Shown: positions 27,296 to 35,491 of the stretch, in pieces
Layout of the letters: each line of letters begins with the position of its first letter
How positions within the stretch are numbered: position 1 is the stretch's first letter
Source of the DNA: Bacteroidales bacterium
GTDB taxonomy: Bacteria; Bacteroidota; Bacteroidia; Bacteroidales; CAIWKO01
Assembly (NCBI GenBank): GCA_023228145.1
Contig: JALOBU010000014.1
Coordinates: forward strand, 1-64,000
DNA: 64,000 bases
Direction of reading: 5' to 3'
Notes under the pieces: generated by a model
What the model was told of the DNA's origin: nothing
Databases searched by the model: none
Seen by the model: the letters and a program-made list of their open reading frames with translations, nothing else
Made by a program: the position numbers and the translations under genes

Positions 27296-27350
27296 CCAAT
27301 TAACAATTGAACATCGTTCATTGAACATTGTATATTGAACATTTTATCCT
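27296..27350. repeat. Degenerate repeats on the rnfB side of the inserted gene
   Basis: Three or four copies of a TTGAACATTG/CATTGAACAT-like unit occur in about 50 bases (CAATTGAACATCGTTC, ATTGAACATTGTATATTGAACAT). With the units at 26820-26895 they frame the four-helix-bundle gene. Confidence 0.45.
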
Positions 27351-27355
27351 CCATT

Positions 27356-28225
27356 TTAATTAGTCACAATTTCTTCTGCAGGCGAATCGGCCTCTTTCTT
27401 TTTGCGTTCCGGAAAATTGACTTCCCATATAGAATGTGTGGGACAGGATTCGACACACTTTCTGCATAAGGTGCATTTTTCAAAATCAATATAGGCCAGG
27501 TTGTTTTCGAGTGTGATCGCTTCGAATTTACATTCTTTGACACATTTTCCGCAGCCAATACAGGCAGCTTCGCAGTTTTTCTTTGCCACGGCGCCTTTTT
27601 CCCTGTTAATACAACTGACAAAAATCCTGCGGTCTTTCTTGCCTTTTTTTCTCAGTTCGATGATCTTCCGTGGACAGGCTTTTACGCATGCGCCACAAGC
27701 GATACATTTGTCCTGAATAATCACAGGAAGCCCTGTTTCTTTATCCATATACATAGCATCAAACTGACAAGCATCCACACAGTCGCCGCCGCCCAAACAG
27801 CCATAAGGACATCCGTTGGAGCCGGAATAAAGGTTATGAATAAAAAAACACGAATTCAGCCCGTCGTATTCGGTTTTGGCTATGGCATTTACTTTGGTGC
27901 CGTTGCATCGCAGAACCGCAATCATCGGGTCTTTATCTTCGGCAACCTGTCCGAAAATACCTGCAATGGCTTTCATCGTGGCATTACCGCCGGGAGGGCA
28001 GAAAAAACCTTCGGTAGATTCTTTTTTAACGATGCTTTCAGCCATGTTTCTGCAACCGGCAAAGCCGCAGCCGCCACAATTAGCGCCAGGCAGTGCAGCC
28101 GCCACTTCATCAATTCTGGGATCTTCGATAACTTTGAATTTTTGTGCAATGAAATATAATATCACCGCTGACAAAATACCAATGACGCTTAGCGTAATAA
28201 CTGCGAAAATAATTGCAATGTTCAC
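27356..28225 (-). CDS. rnfB: Rnf complex iron-sulfur subunit B
   Basis: 289 residues from a GTG start. An N-terminal membrane helix (about 5-27) is followed by the four-cysteine cluster Cys50, 53, 58 and 76 (CGGCGFAGC...C) typical of RnfB. Several ferredoxin-type [4Fe-4S] motifs follow: CPYGCLGGGDCVDAC, CIACGACVKACP, CIGCGKCVKEC and CTLCRKCVESCP. RnfB takes electrons from reduced ferredoxin. It is the first rnf gene, 29 bases after the dihydroorotate-dehydrogenase-like gene, so the transcript may start further upstream. Confidence 0.97.
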   Translation of the reverse strand: MNIAIIFAVITLSVIGILSAVILYFIAQKFKVIEDPRIDEVAAALPGANCGGCGFAGCRNMAESIVKKESTEGFFCPPGGNATMKAIAGIFGQVAEDKDPMIAVLRCNGTKVNAIAKTEYDGLNSCFFIHNLYSGSNGCPYGCLGGGDCVDACQFDAMYMDKETGLPVIIQDKCIACGACVKACPRKIIELRKKGKKDRRIFVSCINREKGAVAKKNCEAACIGCGKCVKECKFEAITLENNLAYIDFEKCTLCRKCVESCPTHSIWEVNFPERKKKEADSPAEEIVTN

Positions 28226-28254
28226 TTGAGTTATTTATTAAATGTTAAACAATG

Positions 28255-29250
28255 TTAATCAGTATCCGATAAATGTTTCATATATTGAACCCTGTGATAC
28301 AGAATAGGGTTTTCCGCTTTTTTAAGGCTGAGTTTGCCTCTGAAATCGCTGATATTGTTATAATTTTTCTGTTCCATCCATTTAGTCAGGTCTTCAAGAA
28401 TTTCCTGAATACGGTCAGCCCCATGCATGTACAAGGCAGAACATAATTGTGCGGTAGTGGCTCCGACAAGCAATTGTTTGATGACACCGCTTGCATCGTG
28501 GATTCCTGTTGATGCAGAAATATCGCACCCGGCTTTATCAGACAACAAGGCGATCCAGCGCAACGAATTTCCCATTTCGGCTGGTGTGCTTAAAAGATTG
28601 GTGGCTTGCAGGCGCAGTGAATCAATATTGATATCAGGTGTATAAAACCTGTTGAAAAGCACCAGCGCGGAAATACCCGTCCATGAAAACTTCTGAAGCA
28701 GGTTGATTAGCCCGCTGAAATAGTAACCTATTTTTAAAGCAACGGGGATCTTTACCGTTTTTCTGATTTTCTCGATAATATCAAAATACATCTTCTCATG
28801 TTCGGATCCTGTGGTATTTAAATCGCTGGGCATGATAAATATGTTGAGTTCCAAGGCATCGGCTCCTGCTTTTTCTATATCGCGGGCAATGTTAATCCAT
28901 TCGTTGAGCGAAACACAGTTGATACTCGCAAAAACAGGAATACTGACTTCTTTCTTTGTGTCTTTTATAAGTTTCAGATATTCTTCAACAGAATTGTGTT
29001 TAGTAAAATTTTTGATATAATCAAGCGCCTCAGGATAATTATTGTAGGAATCCGGGTAATCCATGATATGGTTGGTATCCATCATGATCTGCTCTTCGAA
29101 AAGAGATTTCAGCACAACGGCTGCGGCGCCTTTTTCCTCAAATTCCTTGATTTTTTCAGGAGATTTAGTCAATCCGGAGCTTGCTACTATCAAAGGGTTC
29201 TTTAATTGAAAACCCATGTATTTGGTAGTGAGATTTATCATATTTTTCAT
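28255..29250 (-). CDS. Dihydroorotate dehydrogenase-like flavoprotein
   Basis: 331 residues forming a TIM-barrel FMN oxidoreductase: TKYMGFQLKNPLIVASSGLT at the start, AGADALELNIFIMPSD in the middle and ISASTGIHDASGVIKQLLVGATT near the phosphate-binding end. It resembles the DHOD-like proteins of Bacteroidota that lack the usual catalytic cysteine or serine loop of true class 1 and 2 enzymes, so pyrimidine synthesis is uncertain. It is placed directly upstream of rnfB on the same strand, suggesting that it shares the Rnf promoter and exchanges electrons in the same network. That link is inference. Confidence 0.85.
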   Translation of the reverse strand: MKNMINLTTKYMGFQLKNPLIVASSGLTKSPEKIKEFEEKGAAAVVLKSLFEEQIMMDTNHIMDYPDSYNNYPEALDYIKNFTKHNSVEEYLKLIKDTKKEVSIPVFASINCVSLNEWINIARDIEKAGADALELNIFIMPSDLNTTGSEHEKMYFDIIEKIRKTVKIPVALKIGYYFSGLINLLQKFSWTGISALVLFNRFYTPDINIDSLRLQATNLLSTPAEMGNSLRWIALLSDKAGCDISASTGIHDASGVIKQLLVGATTAQLCSALYMHGADRIQEILEDLTKWMEQKNYNNISDFRGKLSLKKAENPILYHRVQYMKHLSDTD

Positions 29251-29264
29251 TTTATTTTCCGGTG

Positions 29265-29272
29265 CAAAATTA
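29265..29272 (-). promoter_or_regulatory. -7 promoter element (TAATTTTG), probable start of the DHOD-like/rnf transcript
   Basis: The element lies 14 bases before the ATG at 29250. No other promoter-like element was found between here and rnfC, so it is the best candidate for driving the operon. Confidence 0.5.
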
Positions 29273-29414
29273 GAATTTTTATTTACAAAACTTCTATCAT
29301 TTAATAAAATAATATAGATTTTTTTTTCTCATTTAATATTTATCTAAAATACAGATATTCTTACCTTTAAGACTAAATTGAATTGTATTTACTAAAAATT
29401 TATACTAAAAAAGC

Positions 29415-29422
29415 TACTTTTG
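29415..29422 (+). promoter_or_regulatory. -7 promoter element (TACTTTTG) deciding the rseC-like start
   Basis: The element lies inside the frame that opens with TTG at 29383 and 8 bases before the ATG at 29431. A start downstream of the promoter must be the real one, so the ATG was chosen. Confidence 0.55.
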
Positions 29423-29430
29423 CTGCTGCT

Positions 29431-29847
29431 ATGTCACAAAATCACATCTCACACCACGGAATTATAAAAGAAATACATCAGGACAGCATTGATGTATTGA
29501 TAATCAGCGAGTCGGCCTGTTCGATATGTAAGACAAAACATCTGTGCGGTGTATCCGATAGCAAAGAGAAAATAATAACAGTGCGAAAACCATTGCAGCA
29601 ATTTGAACCCGGTGAAAATGTAGAAGTTATGATGAGCCAGTCCATGGGAACCATGGCTGTTTTGTTTGCATATATTCTTCCATTTGTGGTTATGATATCC
29701 CTGATGATAGCAGAATATTACTCGGGCGTTTCTGAACCTGTTATGGGATTGTCGGTGGTACTATTTCTGGTTGCATATTTTTTTACGCTTTTTACTTTTC
29801 GCAAAAAACTGAACAGAAAATTTTCGTTTAGTATAAAAAAACGTTGA
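29431..29847 (+). CDS. RseC/SoxR-reducing-system family membrane protein
   Basis: 138 residues from the chosen ATG. A cytoplasmic N-terminal domain has the cysteine set C30, C33 and C39 (SACSICKTKHLCG), as in RseC. Two membrane helices follow (about 72-92 and 102-120), then a basic tail. Family members occur with Rnf/Rsx complexes, which keep SoxR reduced in enterics; in Bacteroidota the gene commonly adjoins rnfB. Here it is divergent from the DHOD-like gene that leads into rnfB. An electron-transfer or regulatory role with Rnf is likely. Confidence 0.87.
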   Translation: MSQNHISHHGIIKEIHQDSIDVLIISESACSICKTKHLCGVSDSKEKIITVRKPLQQFEPGENVEVMMSQSMGTMAVLFAYILPFVVMISLMIAEYYSGVSEPVMGLSVVLFLVAYFFTLFTFRKKLNRKFSFSIKKR

Positions 29848-29860
29848 AATATCCGAAATG

Positions 29861-30763
29861 TTATCTTGGTGCTTCTTTCAGATTATTTAATTCCTGTTTT
29901 TCCGATTCAATTCCTTTTTTTCCATCCCAGAAAATCTTGCGTTTATAAGTAACATCGCTTGTGATAGTTATGTCTTCCTTGTCGAGGTCATATTCAACGT
30001 GACGTTCCTCTATATATAATGTATTGTCATCACCGTCTTTATATTGCGGAAAAATATAGTTGTAAGAAACATTAAAGACACCGGCCTCTGAAACCCTGAT
30101 GGCTTTGGCAAACTCCACAAGATCGTTGCCGGCCCTGAAAAATAATATGTCTCCGTTGGCATAGCCGCATGCGCCATATTCAAAACTGACGGCAAATATT
30201 TTTGACACCCCTGTGAATCCAGTTTTATCAAGCCGGCTGCCCGACAAACAATACTCAAATGTTCCGGAACCAGACATTTCTGTATAGATAGGCGTAAAAC
30301 TTAATGAGTTTACTATTTTACCGTTACTTATGATCTTTGCAGTCATTTTTAATCCGTCCGCCTCTGATCTTGAAACCGGGGCACAGACAAACAAGCAGTT
30401 CTCACCATTTTCCGAAAACGGTATGCTGGCATGTGATATCAGGTTTCCCCAGACATAACCCATATTATATTTCCCATCAATATAAAAACCAACATGATAC
30501 CAATTTGCAGAAATACCATTCGATACAAAAGATTTCTCAGAAGCGGAAATAATTGTCATCGGAGTTCCTATCGGCAGATTACATACTATAGCTGAATTGG
30601 GGGAATCGGCTTTCCTTACATTTACTTTATCCGCAAAAAGAAAAACTTTTGCTCCGTCATTGAATTTGCCATAATTATAGACGCATGTATCCGTCTGGGC
30701 TATCGCGGTGAAAACAGCAAGGCACATCATGCAAAAAAATATTCCGGATTTTTTCAGGCTCAT
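29861..30763 (-). CDS. Exported protein with an SH3-like domain
   Basis: 300 residues from ATG 30763. An upstream TTG at 30784 overlaps the promoter element and is rejected. A signal peptide ends near AIAQ. An SH3b-like region at about 45-110 (KVFLFADKVNVRKADSPNSAIV, GTPMTIIS, WYHVGF, GYVWGNLIS) is followed by a beta-rich domain of unknown family. Bacterial SH3 domains often bind cell-wall peptides, but here the partner is unknown. It is convergent with the RseC-like gene (13 bases apart) and divergent from apbE. Confidence 0.75.
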   Translation of the reverse strand: MSLKKSGIFFCMMCLAVFTAIAQTDTCVYNYGKFNDGAKVFLFADKVNVRKADSPNSAIVCNLPIGTPMTIISASEKSFVSNGISANWYHVGFYIDGKYNMGYVWGNLISHASIPFSENGENCLFVCAPVSRSEADGLKMTAKIISNGKIVNSLSFTPIYTEMSGSGTFEYCLSGSRLDKTGFTGVSKIFAVSFEYGACGYANGDILFFRAGNDLVEFAKAIRVSEAGVFNVSYNYIFPQYKDGDDNTLYIEERHVEYDLDKEDITITSDVTYKRKIFWDGKKGIESEKQELNNLKEAPR

Positions 30764-30781
30764 ATCTTTGGTTTGATGATT

Positions 30782-30789
30782 CAAAGGTA
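30782..30789 (-). promoter_or_regulatory. -7 promoter element (TACCTTTG) for the SH3 gene
   Basis: It overlaps the upstream TTG at 30784 and ends 18 bases before ATG 30763, which fixes the start choice. Confidence 0.45.
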
Positions 30790-30846
30790 ATCAAAACATT
30801 AAATAGTGGAATAAATCTCAGAGTTTTTTAATCGTTGACTTTTAAT

Positions 30847-30854
30847 TAATTTTG
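30847..30854 (+). promoter_or_regulatory. -7 promoter element (TAATTTTG) for apbE
   Basis: It ends 14 bases before the ATG at 30869. Confidence 0.5.
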
Positions 30855-30868
30855 CAAAAAATGATTTC

Positions 30869-31888
30869 ATGAAAAAATCTGTTTTATGGATGTTGGCATG
30901 GTTGATTTTTGTGATAGCCTGCAATAACAACGGGAAGAAAAATCTTATTACATACAAAGGAAATGTTCAGGGCTCTTTTTTCCTGATAAAATTCTATGCC
31001 GGGGCTGACAGTAATTCACTGAAAACAGGCATAGATTCATTGTTTAAAGTTGTGGATCAGACAGCGTCGGTATTCGACAGCAATTCGGTAATATCATTGG
31101 TCAACGCCAACCGTGAAACGGAACTCAGCGATCATTTTATCAAACTTTTCAATAAATCGCAGGAAGTTTCTTATGCAACGCAAGGAAATTTTGACATAAC
31201 TGTTGGTCCTCTCGTTAAAGCATGGGGGTTTTGGAAAAGCAAGGGTGTGGATTTAAGCAAGGAAAATATTGACAGCCTCTTAACTTATGTAGGATATAAC
31301 AAAATTCGTATAGTGAATACATCTGCGGGAAGACACATATTAAAAGAACATCCCGAAATTATGCTCGATTTTAATGCCATTGCACAAGGATATACCGCTG
31401 ACGTTGTGGCTGAATATTTCAATAATCAGGGCATGAAAGATTATCTTATCGAGATTGGTGGTGAAGTGAGGGCGTCAGGGAAAAAAGAAAGCGGAGAAAG
31501 CTGGATTGTCGGAATTGAAAAACCGGCTGAAAACAGTGATTCCGAACAGGAAATTCAGGAGAAGGTCGAATTGAACAATATGTCGCTGTCAACTTCAGGT
31601 AATTACAGAAAATATTTTATTAAGGATGGAATAAAATACTCTCATACCATTGACCCCCATACAGGCTTGCCCGTGAGCCATTCGCTGCTTAGTGTTACAG
31701 TGATGTCTGACAATTGTGCCGAAGCAGATGCTTATGCTACAGCATTTATGGTTATGGGTGTTGAAAAGGCAAAGGATTTTTTAAAAAATCATCCCGGTAT
31801 GGAGGCATATTTTATTTACTCTGAAGATTCCGGAATATTGAATACTTACAAGACGGAGAATTTTATCACCTTGAGTTCTCAAGAGTGA
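30869..31888 (+). CDS. apbE: FAD:protein FMN transferase
   Basis: 339 residues. The lipoprotein signal ends at lipobox VIAC (Cys18), so the enzyme is anchored facing the periplasm, as is usual for ApbE. Family motifs are FDITVGPLVKAWGF, LDFNAIAQGYTADVVAEYF, YLIEIGGEVRASG, the histidine region YSHTIDPHTGLPV and AEADAYATAFMVMG. ApbE uses FAD to attach FMN to the threonine of RnfD and RnfG, whose motifs are intact here. It lies less than 3 kb from rnfB on the opposite strand. Confidence 0.96.
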   Translation: MKKSVLWMLAWLIFVIACNNNGKKNLITYKGNVQGSFFLIKFYAGADSNSLKTGIDSLFKVVDQTASVFDSNSVISLVNANRETELSDHFIKLFNKSQEVSYATQGNFDITVGPLVKAWGFWKSKGVDLSKENIDSLLTYVGYNKIRIVNTSAGRHILKEHPEIMLDFNAIAQGYTADVVAEYFNNQGMKDYLIEIGGEVRASGKKESGESWIVGIEKPAENSDSEQEIQEKVELNNMSLSTSGNYRKYFIKDGIKYSHTIDPHTGLPVSHSLLSVTVMSDNCAEADAYATAFMVMGVEKAKDFLKNHPGMEAYFIYSEDSGILNTYKTENFITLSSQE

Positions 31889-31919
31889 TGTTTAGATTTT
31901 AAAAATAAGAAGGTTTGTC

Positions 31920-32753
31920 TTAGAAGAATGATTCGTTTTTATTCGAAAAATCTAAAATGTAACCAAAATAGAAGTTTAAAGAAGAAATATAATCCCTTTT
32001 ATAGATTTCAGGAGAACGGTAATTGAGTAAACCTTGCACGTATCTTGCTCCTATTGTAAATTTCCCATTAATACGGTAAGAAATATCGGCAATCACACCG
32101 ACATCAATATTTCGAATATTTTTGTCGTTTTTAACTTCTTTTCTTATAGCTTGTTTGTATGCAGGGAAAGAGCCGCTGACAAGCAAGTCGAAAAAAGGTA
32201 TGGTGTCAAAAGCCGTTACTGATTCCAACAATGGCACGTGTTGCGAATAATCTTCTATGGTTTTATCTGAAACCAGAAAAGAAACATAAGGGCCAACGGA
32301 AAAATATACAGATTTGTAATTAAATTTAGCAAGTACAGGAATCTTGATGTAAGCAAGGTTTGTATATCCTGAAGTTGTTGAAAAAACTCCATCATTTACA
32401 TAATTACTGATATCACCTATAGAATCCAAAATGTCATTAATATCCATGCCCATCATAGTAATAAGCGGATTGGTGCTCAGTGTTTCTATAAAGGAAGACG
32501 TGTCGTACAATGAATACGTTTTTTTTCGTGTGGTATAAAGCAGTTCAGCTGAAACGGAGAACCAATTGTTCACTTTATATTCGGCGGTGGCTCCGAAATG
32601 GTAACCCAGATTAAAAAGATTGCCTTTCAGTTCATGTTTTTCAAGAGGAATTATATTCATACCTGCTTTTATCCCTACGTTGTATTTTTGCCCGCTTGCA
32701 ATCAAAGAATTTAATAACAGAACACTTATTGTCAGAAAGAATAGTTTTTTCAT
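31920..32753 (-). CDS. PorT-like outer-membrane beta-barrel protein
   Basis: 277 residues with a signal peptide ending near ASGQ (about residue 22). YNVGIKAGMNIIPLE, LGYHFGATAEYKVNNWFSVSAELLYTT, YIKIPVLAKFNYKSVYFSVGPYVSFL and a C-terminal LNFYFGYILDF are typical of the outer-membrane barrel family that includes PorT of the type IX secretion system. Many paralogues exist in each genome, so a secretion role is not implied. Its 3' end converges with apbE. Confidence 0.82.
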   Translation of the reverse strand: MKKLFFLTISVLLLNSLIASGQKYNVGIKAGMNIIPLEKHELKGNLFNLGYHFGATAEYKVNNWFSVSAELLYTTRKKTYSLYDTSSFIETLSTNPLITMMGMDINDILDSIGDISNYVNDGVFSTTSGYTNLAYIKIPVLAKFNYKSVYFSVGPYVSFLVSDKTIEDYSQHVPLLESVTAFDTIPFFDLLVSGSFPAYKQAIRKEVKNDKNIRNIDVGVIADISYRINGKFTIGARYVQGLLNYRSPEIYKRDYISSLNFYFGYILDFSNKNESFF

Positions 32754-32899
32754 ATTTTGGGTTTTTATGCGCTATATCGTGTATTTATTTAACAATAAAA
32801 GAATTACGTCATGATTAAAAAATTACTTTGATTAGCTGTGATAATGGCTTTTATACTTCAGGACACATGGATAAAACATAACATCTTCAAAATTATGGT

Positions 32900-33619
32900 T
32901 TATAATTTCTTATATCCAAAGAGCTTGAAATCGTTACTGAAAAGCGAGTTGATTTTTTGTATGGATGCCTCCGACATTTTTTCCAGGTATTTATAATCTG
33001 AATCCGATTGTTCATCGGTTAAAAAGTTGATATTGGCATTTTCAAGATTGTATGAGTCGGAAATATCGAGAAATTCCAGCATTTTCTTAAAATCTTCTTC
33101 AAAGGTTTCCACTTTGCCGATAAAGTCAACAAAAAGCTTATCATTATCGTGTGTCCAATAATGCGCCGGGTAAAGCGGGAAGCTGGAATTTCCTCCGATC
33201 TGTAAAACGTCCTCAGGTTGAAGCAGTGCAACCCAATTGTCAAAGTTGTAGCCTGCCAGCCTCAATTTTTTCTCGTTGGCCTCCAGTTGTTTCATCACGT
33301 GATTTTTTATCCATGGCTCAGGATAGGGCATGTCAGGCTGTTCTTTCAGGTCTTTCTGAATCTGAAGGAAGCCGGAATATACTCTGTCATAAGGGTTACG
33401 TACAAAAGCAATTTTTTTCAGCGGGAGCAGGCTTTCTGGCAAACCTTTGAAATCGGCAACGGTAATATGCTGATGAACTATTCTTTTCAGATGCACATTA
33501 AAATCATAAAAACGGCTGTAAGAACTTTGGTTGAAATATGCCATACGTGTAAACATGGTGGAACTGGCTGTTTTCCATGGCAAAAATATGGCGAACTTTC
33601 TCTCGAAATTGATGATCAT
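32900..33619 (-). CDS. Sulfotransferase-family protein
   Basis: 239 residues. The 5'-phosphosulfate loop FLPWKTASSTMFTRM lies near the N-terminus, and the 3'-phosphate motif KIAFVRNPYDRVYSGFL is near residue 70; both are diagnostic for PAPS-dependent sulfotransferases of the sulfotransfer family 2 type. It lacks a signal peptide. The acceptor is unknown; surface polysaccharide is a common one. No sulfate-activation genes lie nearby. Confidence 0.85.
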   Translation of the reverse strand: MIINFERKFAIFLPWKTASSTMFTRMAYFNQSSYSRFYDFNVHLKRIVHQHITVADFKGLPESLLPLKKIAFVRNPYDRVYSGFLQIQKDLKEQPDMPYPEPWIKNHVMKQLEANEKKLRLAGYNFDNWVALLQPEDVLQIGGNSSFPLYPAHYWTHDNDKLFVDFIGKVETFEEDFKKMLEFLDISDSYNLENANINFLTDEQSDSDYKYLEKMSEASIQKINSLFSNDFKLFGYKKL

Positions 33620-33656
33620 AATTCGGCTTTACATTAAGCTATAAACTTCTTTTTTA

Positions 33657-33664
33657 CAAAGATA
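33657..33664 (-). promoter_or_regulatory. -7 promoter element (TATCTTTG) for the sulfotransferase gene
   Basis: The element ends 37 bases before the ATG at 33619, between this gene and the upstream T9SS protein. Confidence 0.45.
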
Positions 33665-33690
33665 GAAAACATCATTCACATCAGATTATG

Positions 33691-35103
33691 TTAGTAAATA
33701 ATAATCTTTCTTGTAACATTAAATGATTTGCCAGTAACCGTGATAAAATAAATACCGCTTTCAGGCAAATCAATTTTTATAGTATTCGTTTCTATTTTTT
33801 CACTCTGTACTAATTCTCCTTGCAAACTATAAATTTCACAATTTACGGTCTCATCAATTGTTTTTGGAATTTCTAAATATACTGTGCCGCTGCTCGGGTT
33901 CGGGTAAATAATAAATTCTCCGTTTTCAATATCATTATTATTTATCCCTGATATTCCCGAGCCATCTGTTTTAATCAGGTAAATATCATAATTATTACCA
34001 AAACTATTTGTGATTCCTGAAATGATATAGCCCCCATCATTAGTTTCCCTTATGGAGCCTGCCATATCATCTCCGGAACTGCCAAATGTTCTTGTCCAGA
34101 GAGTATCACCATTTGAGTTAAATTTAATTAGATATACATCTTTTCCGCCCGAGCCATAACTTTCGGTAGAACCAACAACAAGAAAGTTATTGTCGCTTGT
34201 TTTTATTATGGAATATGCATTATCAGCATTAATACCACCAATAGATTTCTCCCATATCAGTCCGCCACTATTTGTAATCTTTACCAGATATACATCGTAG
34301 CTTCCTGCTGTCAAATTATAAGTGGTTCCACATAAAAGGTAATTTCCATCATTATCTTCGCAAATTGAGTAAAATTCATCATATGATGCCCCCCCATAGG
34401 TATTCATCCATAAGGTATCGCCGATACTATTTGTTTTTATAACTAATCCATCAGCACCAGGCGTGCCCCCGATTTCTGCTACACCAACTAATATAAAGCT
34501 ATCAATATTAGTTTTAATAATGCTATTGGCAACATTAAAATCTTTCTTTTCATAGGTTTTTGTCCAAAGTGTATCACCTAAATAATTTGTTCTAATTAAA
34601 TAAGCTGCAGCAAATCCAACAGCGAAACTGCTGGTTGCACCAGAGATAATATAGCCAGAATCTTCACATATTTCAACCTCAAAAGCTTTGTCATCTAAGC
34701 TTCCACCATATGTTTTAAACCAAAGCGAATCTCCATTATTGTCAATTTTCATCATAAATGCATCAGATGCGCCAGCTCCAAAACTTGAAGTTCCACCTAC
34801 AATTATGTAACAATTGTCAAGTGTCTTTTTTATGTCAGTAGGGAAATCCCATCCGTTTCCCCCATAGGTTTTTGTCCAAAGTTCATTCCCATTTGCATCG
34901 GTTTTTAAAATATAAATATCATTTGAGCCATTTCCATAGCTCATAGTTCTGCCGGCAATAATATAACCGCCGTCATCCGTTTGCAATACGCTGCTGCCTC
35001 CATCATCGTATTGGCCGCCATAATGCCTCTGAAACATTATCTGCGCATCTGCCGCCTGTGTTACGAGCAGGAGAATGGTTAATAAAATGATTTTTGTTTT
35101 CAT
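33691..35103 (-). CDS. T9SS-sorted repeat protein, copy 1
   Basis: 470 residues: a signal peptide (ends at ADAQ), then about seven repeats of roughly 45-55 residues built on WTKTYGG...D...S..ETNDGGYII.G.T.SFG...D.YLIKTDSNG, and a C-terminal type IX secretion sorting domain (YPNPSSGTVYLEIP to the last ITVTGKSFNVTRKIIIY). The repeats probably form a beta-propeller-like surface structure. The protein should be exported, cleaved and attached to or released from the cell surface. It is a tandem paralogue of the gene at 35492. Confidence 0.9.
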   Translation of the reverse strand: MKTKIILLTILLLVTQAADAQIMFQRHYGGQYDDGGSSVLQTDDGGYIIAGRTMSYGNGSNDIYILKTDANGNELWTKTYGGNGWDFPTDIKKTLDNCYIIVGGTSSFGAGASDAFMMKIDNNGDSLWFKTYGGSLDDKAFEVEICEDSGYIISGATSSFAVGFAAAYLIRTNYLGDTLWTKTYEKKDFNVANSIIKTNIDSFILVGVAEIGGTPGADGLVIKTNSIGDTLWMNTYGGASYDEFYSICEDNDGNYLLCGTTYNLTAGSYDVYLVKITNSGGLIWEKSIGGINADNAYSIIKTSDNNFLVVGSTESYGSGGKDVYLIKFNSNGDTLWTRTFGSSGDDMAGSIRETNDGGYIISGITNSFGNNYDIYLIKTDGSGISGINNNDIENGEFIIYPNPSSGTVYLEIPKTIDETVNCEIYSLQGELVQSEKIETNTIKIDLPESGIYFITVTGKSFNVTRKIIIY

Positions 35104-35126
35104 AATTTATTTTTTTCTGCTTACTG

Positions 35127-35480
35127 TTAACTGATTTTCCCATCATGCACCACCCGCTGCGCATACATCGGGTGCTGGCCGAGGTATTTTTCGTTGAATA
35201 GATAAAGGTTGTCTGGGTTATCGATTGCTGGGGCGTGTAAATCATATTCCAAATGTGGATCGCTATTCCCAAAATCGAAATCATGTTTCGGCAAAGTTGT
35301 TATTATAGGATTTGAAGGGTTCATAAAATTAATCATTTTAGAACCAGTGGCAGTAGGATAAGTATCTCCTGAAAAGGGTAATAGCATGGATTGATTTTGA
35401 GCAAATAATCCGCATTGAATTGACCAGATAACAAAAAATAAAATGCCTTTGGCATGCCTGATTTTTTCTAAAGATTTCAT
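35127..35480 (-). pseudogene. Short exported ORF, possibly the truncated 5' part of a larger gene
   Basis: 117 residues with a signal peptide ending near LFAQ, then an uncharacterised segment (SGDTYPTATGSKMINFMNPS, DPHLEYDLHAPAID) and an abrupt stop after QRVVHDGKIS. The segment resembles the opening of long secreted proteins more than a complete domain, and the ORF lies between two recombining tandem paralogues. Truncation by deletion is therefore suspected. A complete small secreted protein remains possible. Confidence 0.4.
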
Positions 35481-35491
35481 TGTATTAAAAT

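Noticed and set aside
29383..29430. Longer start for the RseC-like gene
   Set aside because: The extension contains the promoter element and starts with TTG; the family begins near the later ATG.
33218..33637. 139-codon frame opposite the sulfotransferase
   Set aside because: Antisense to a gene with both PAPS motifs; no independent support.
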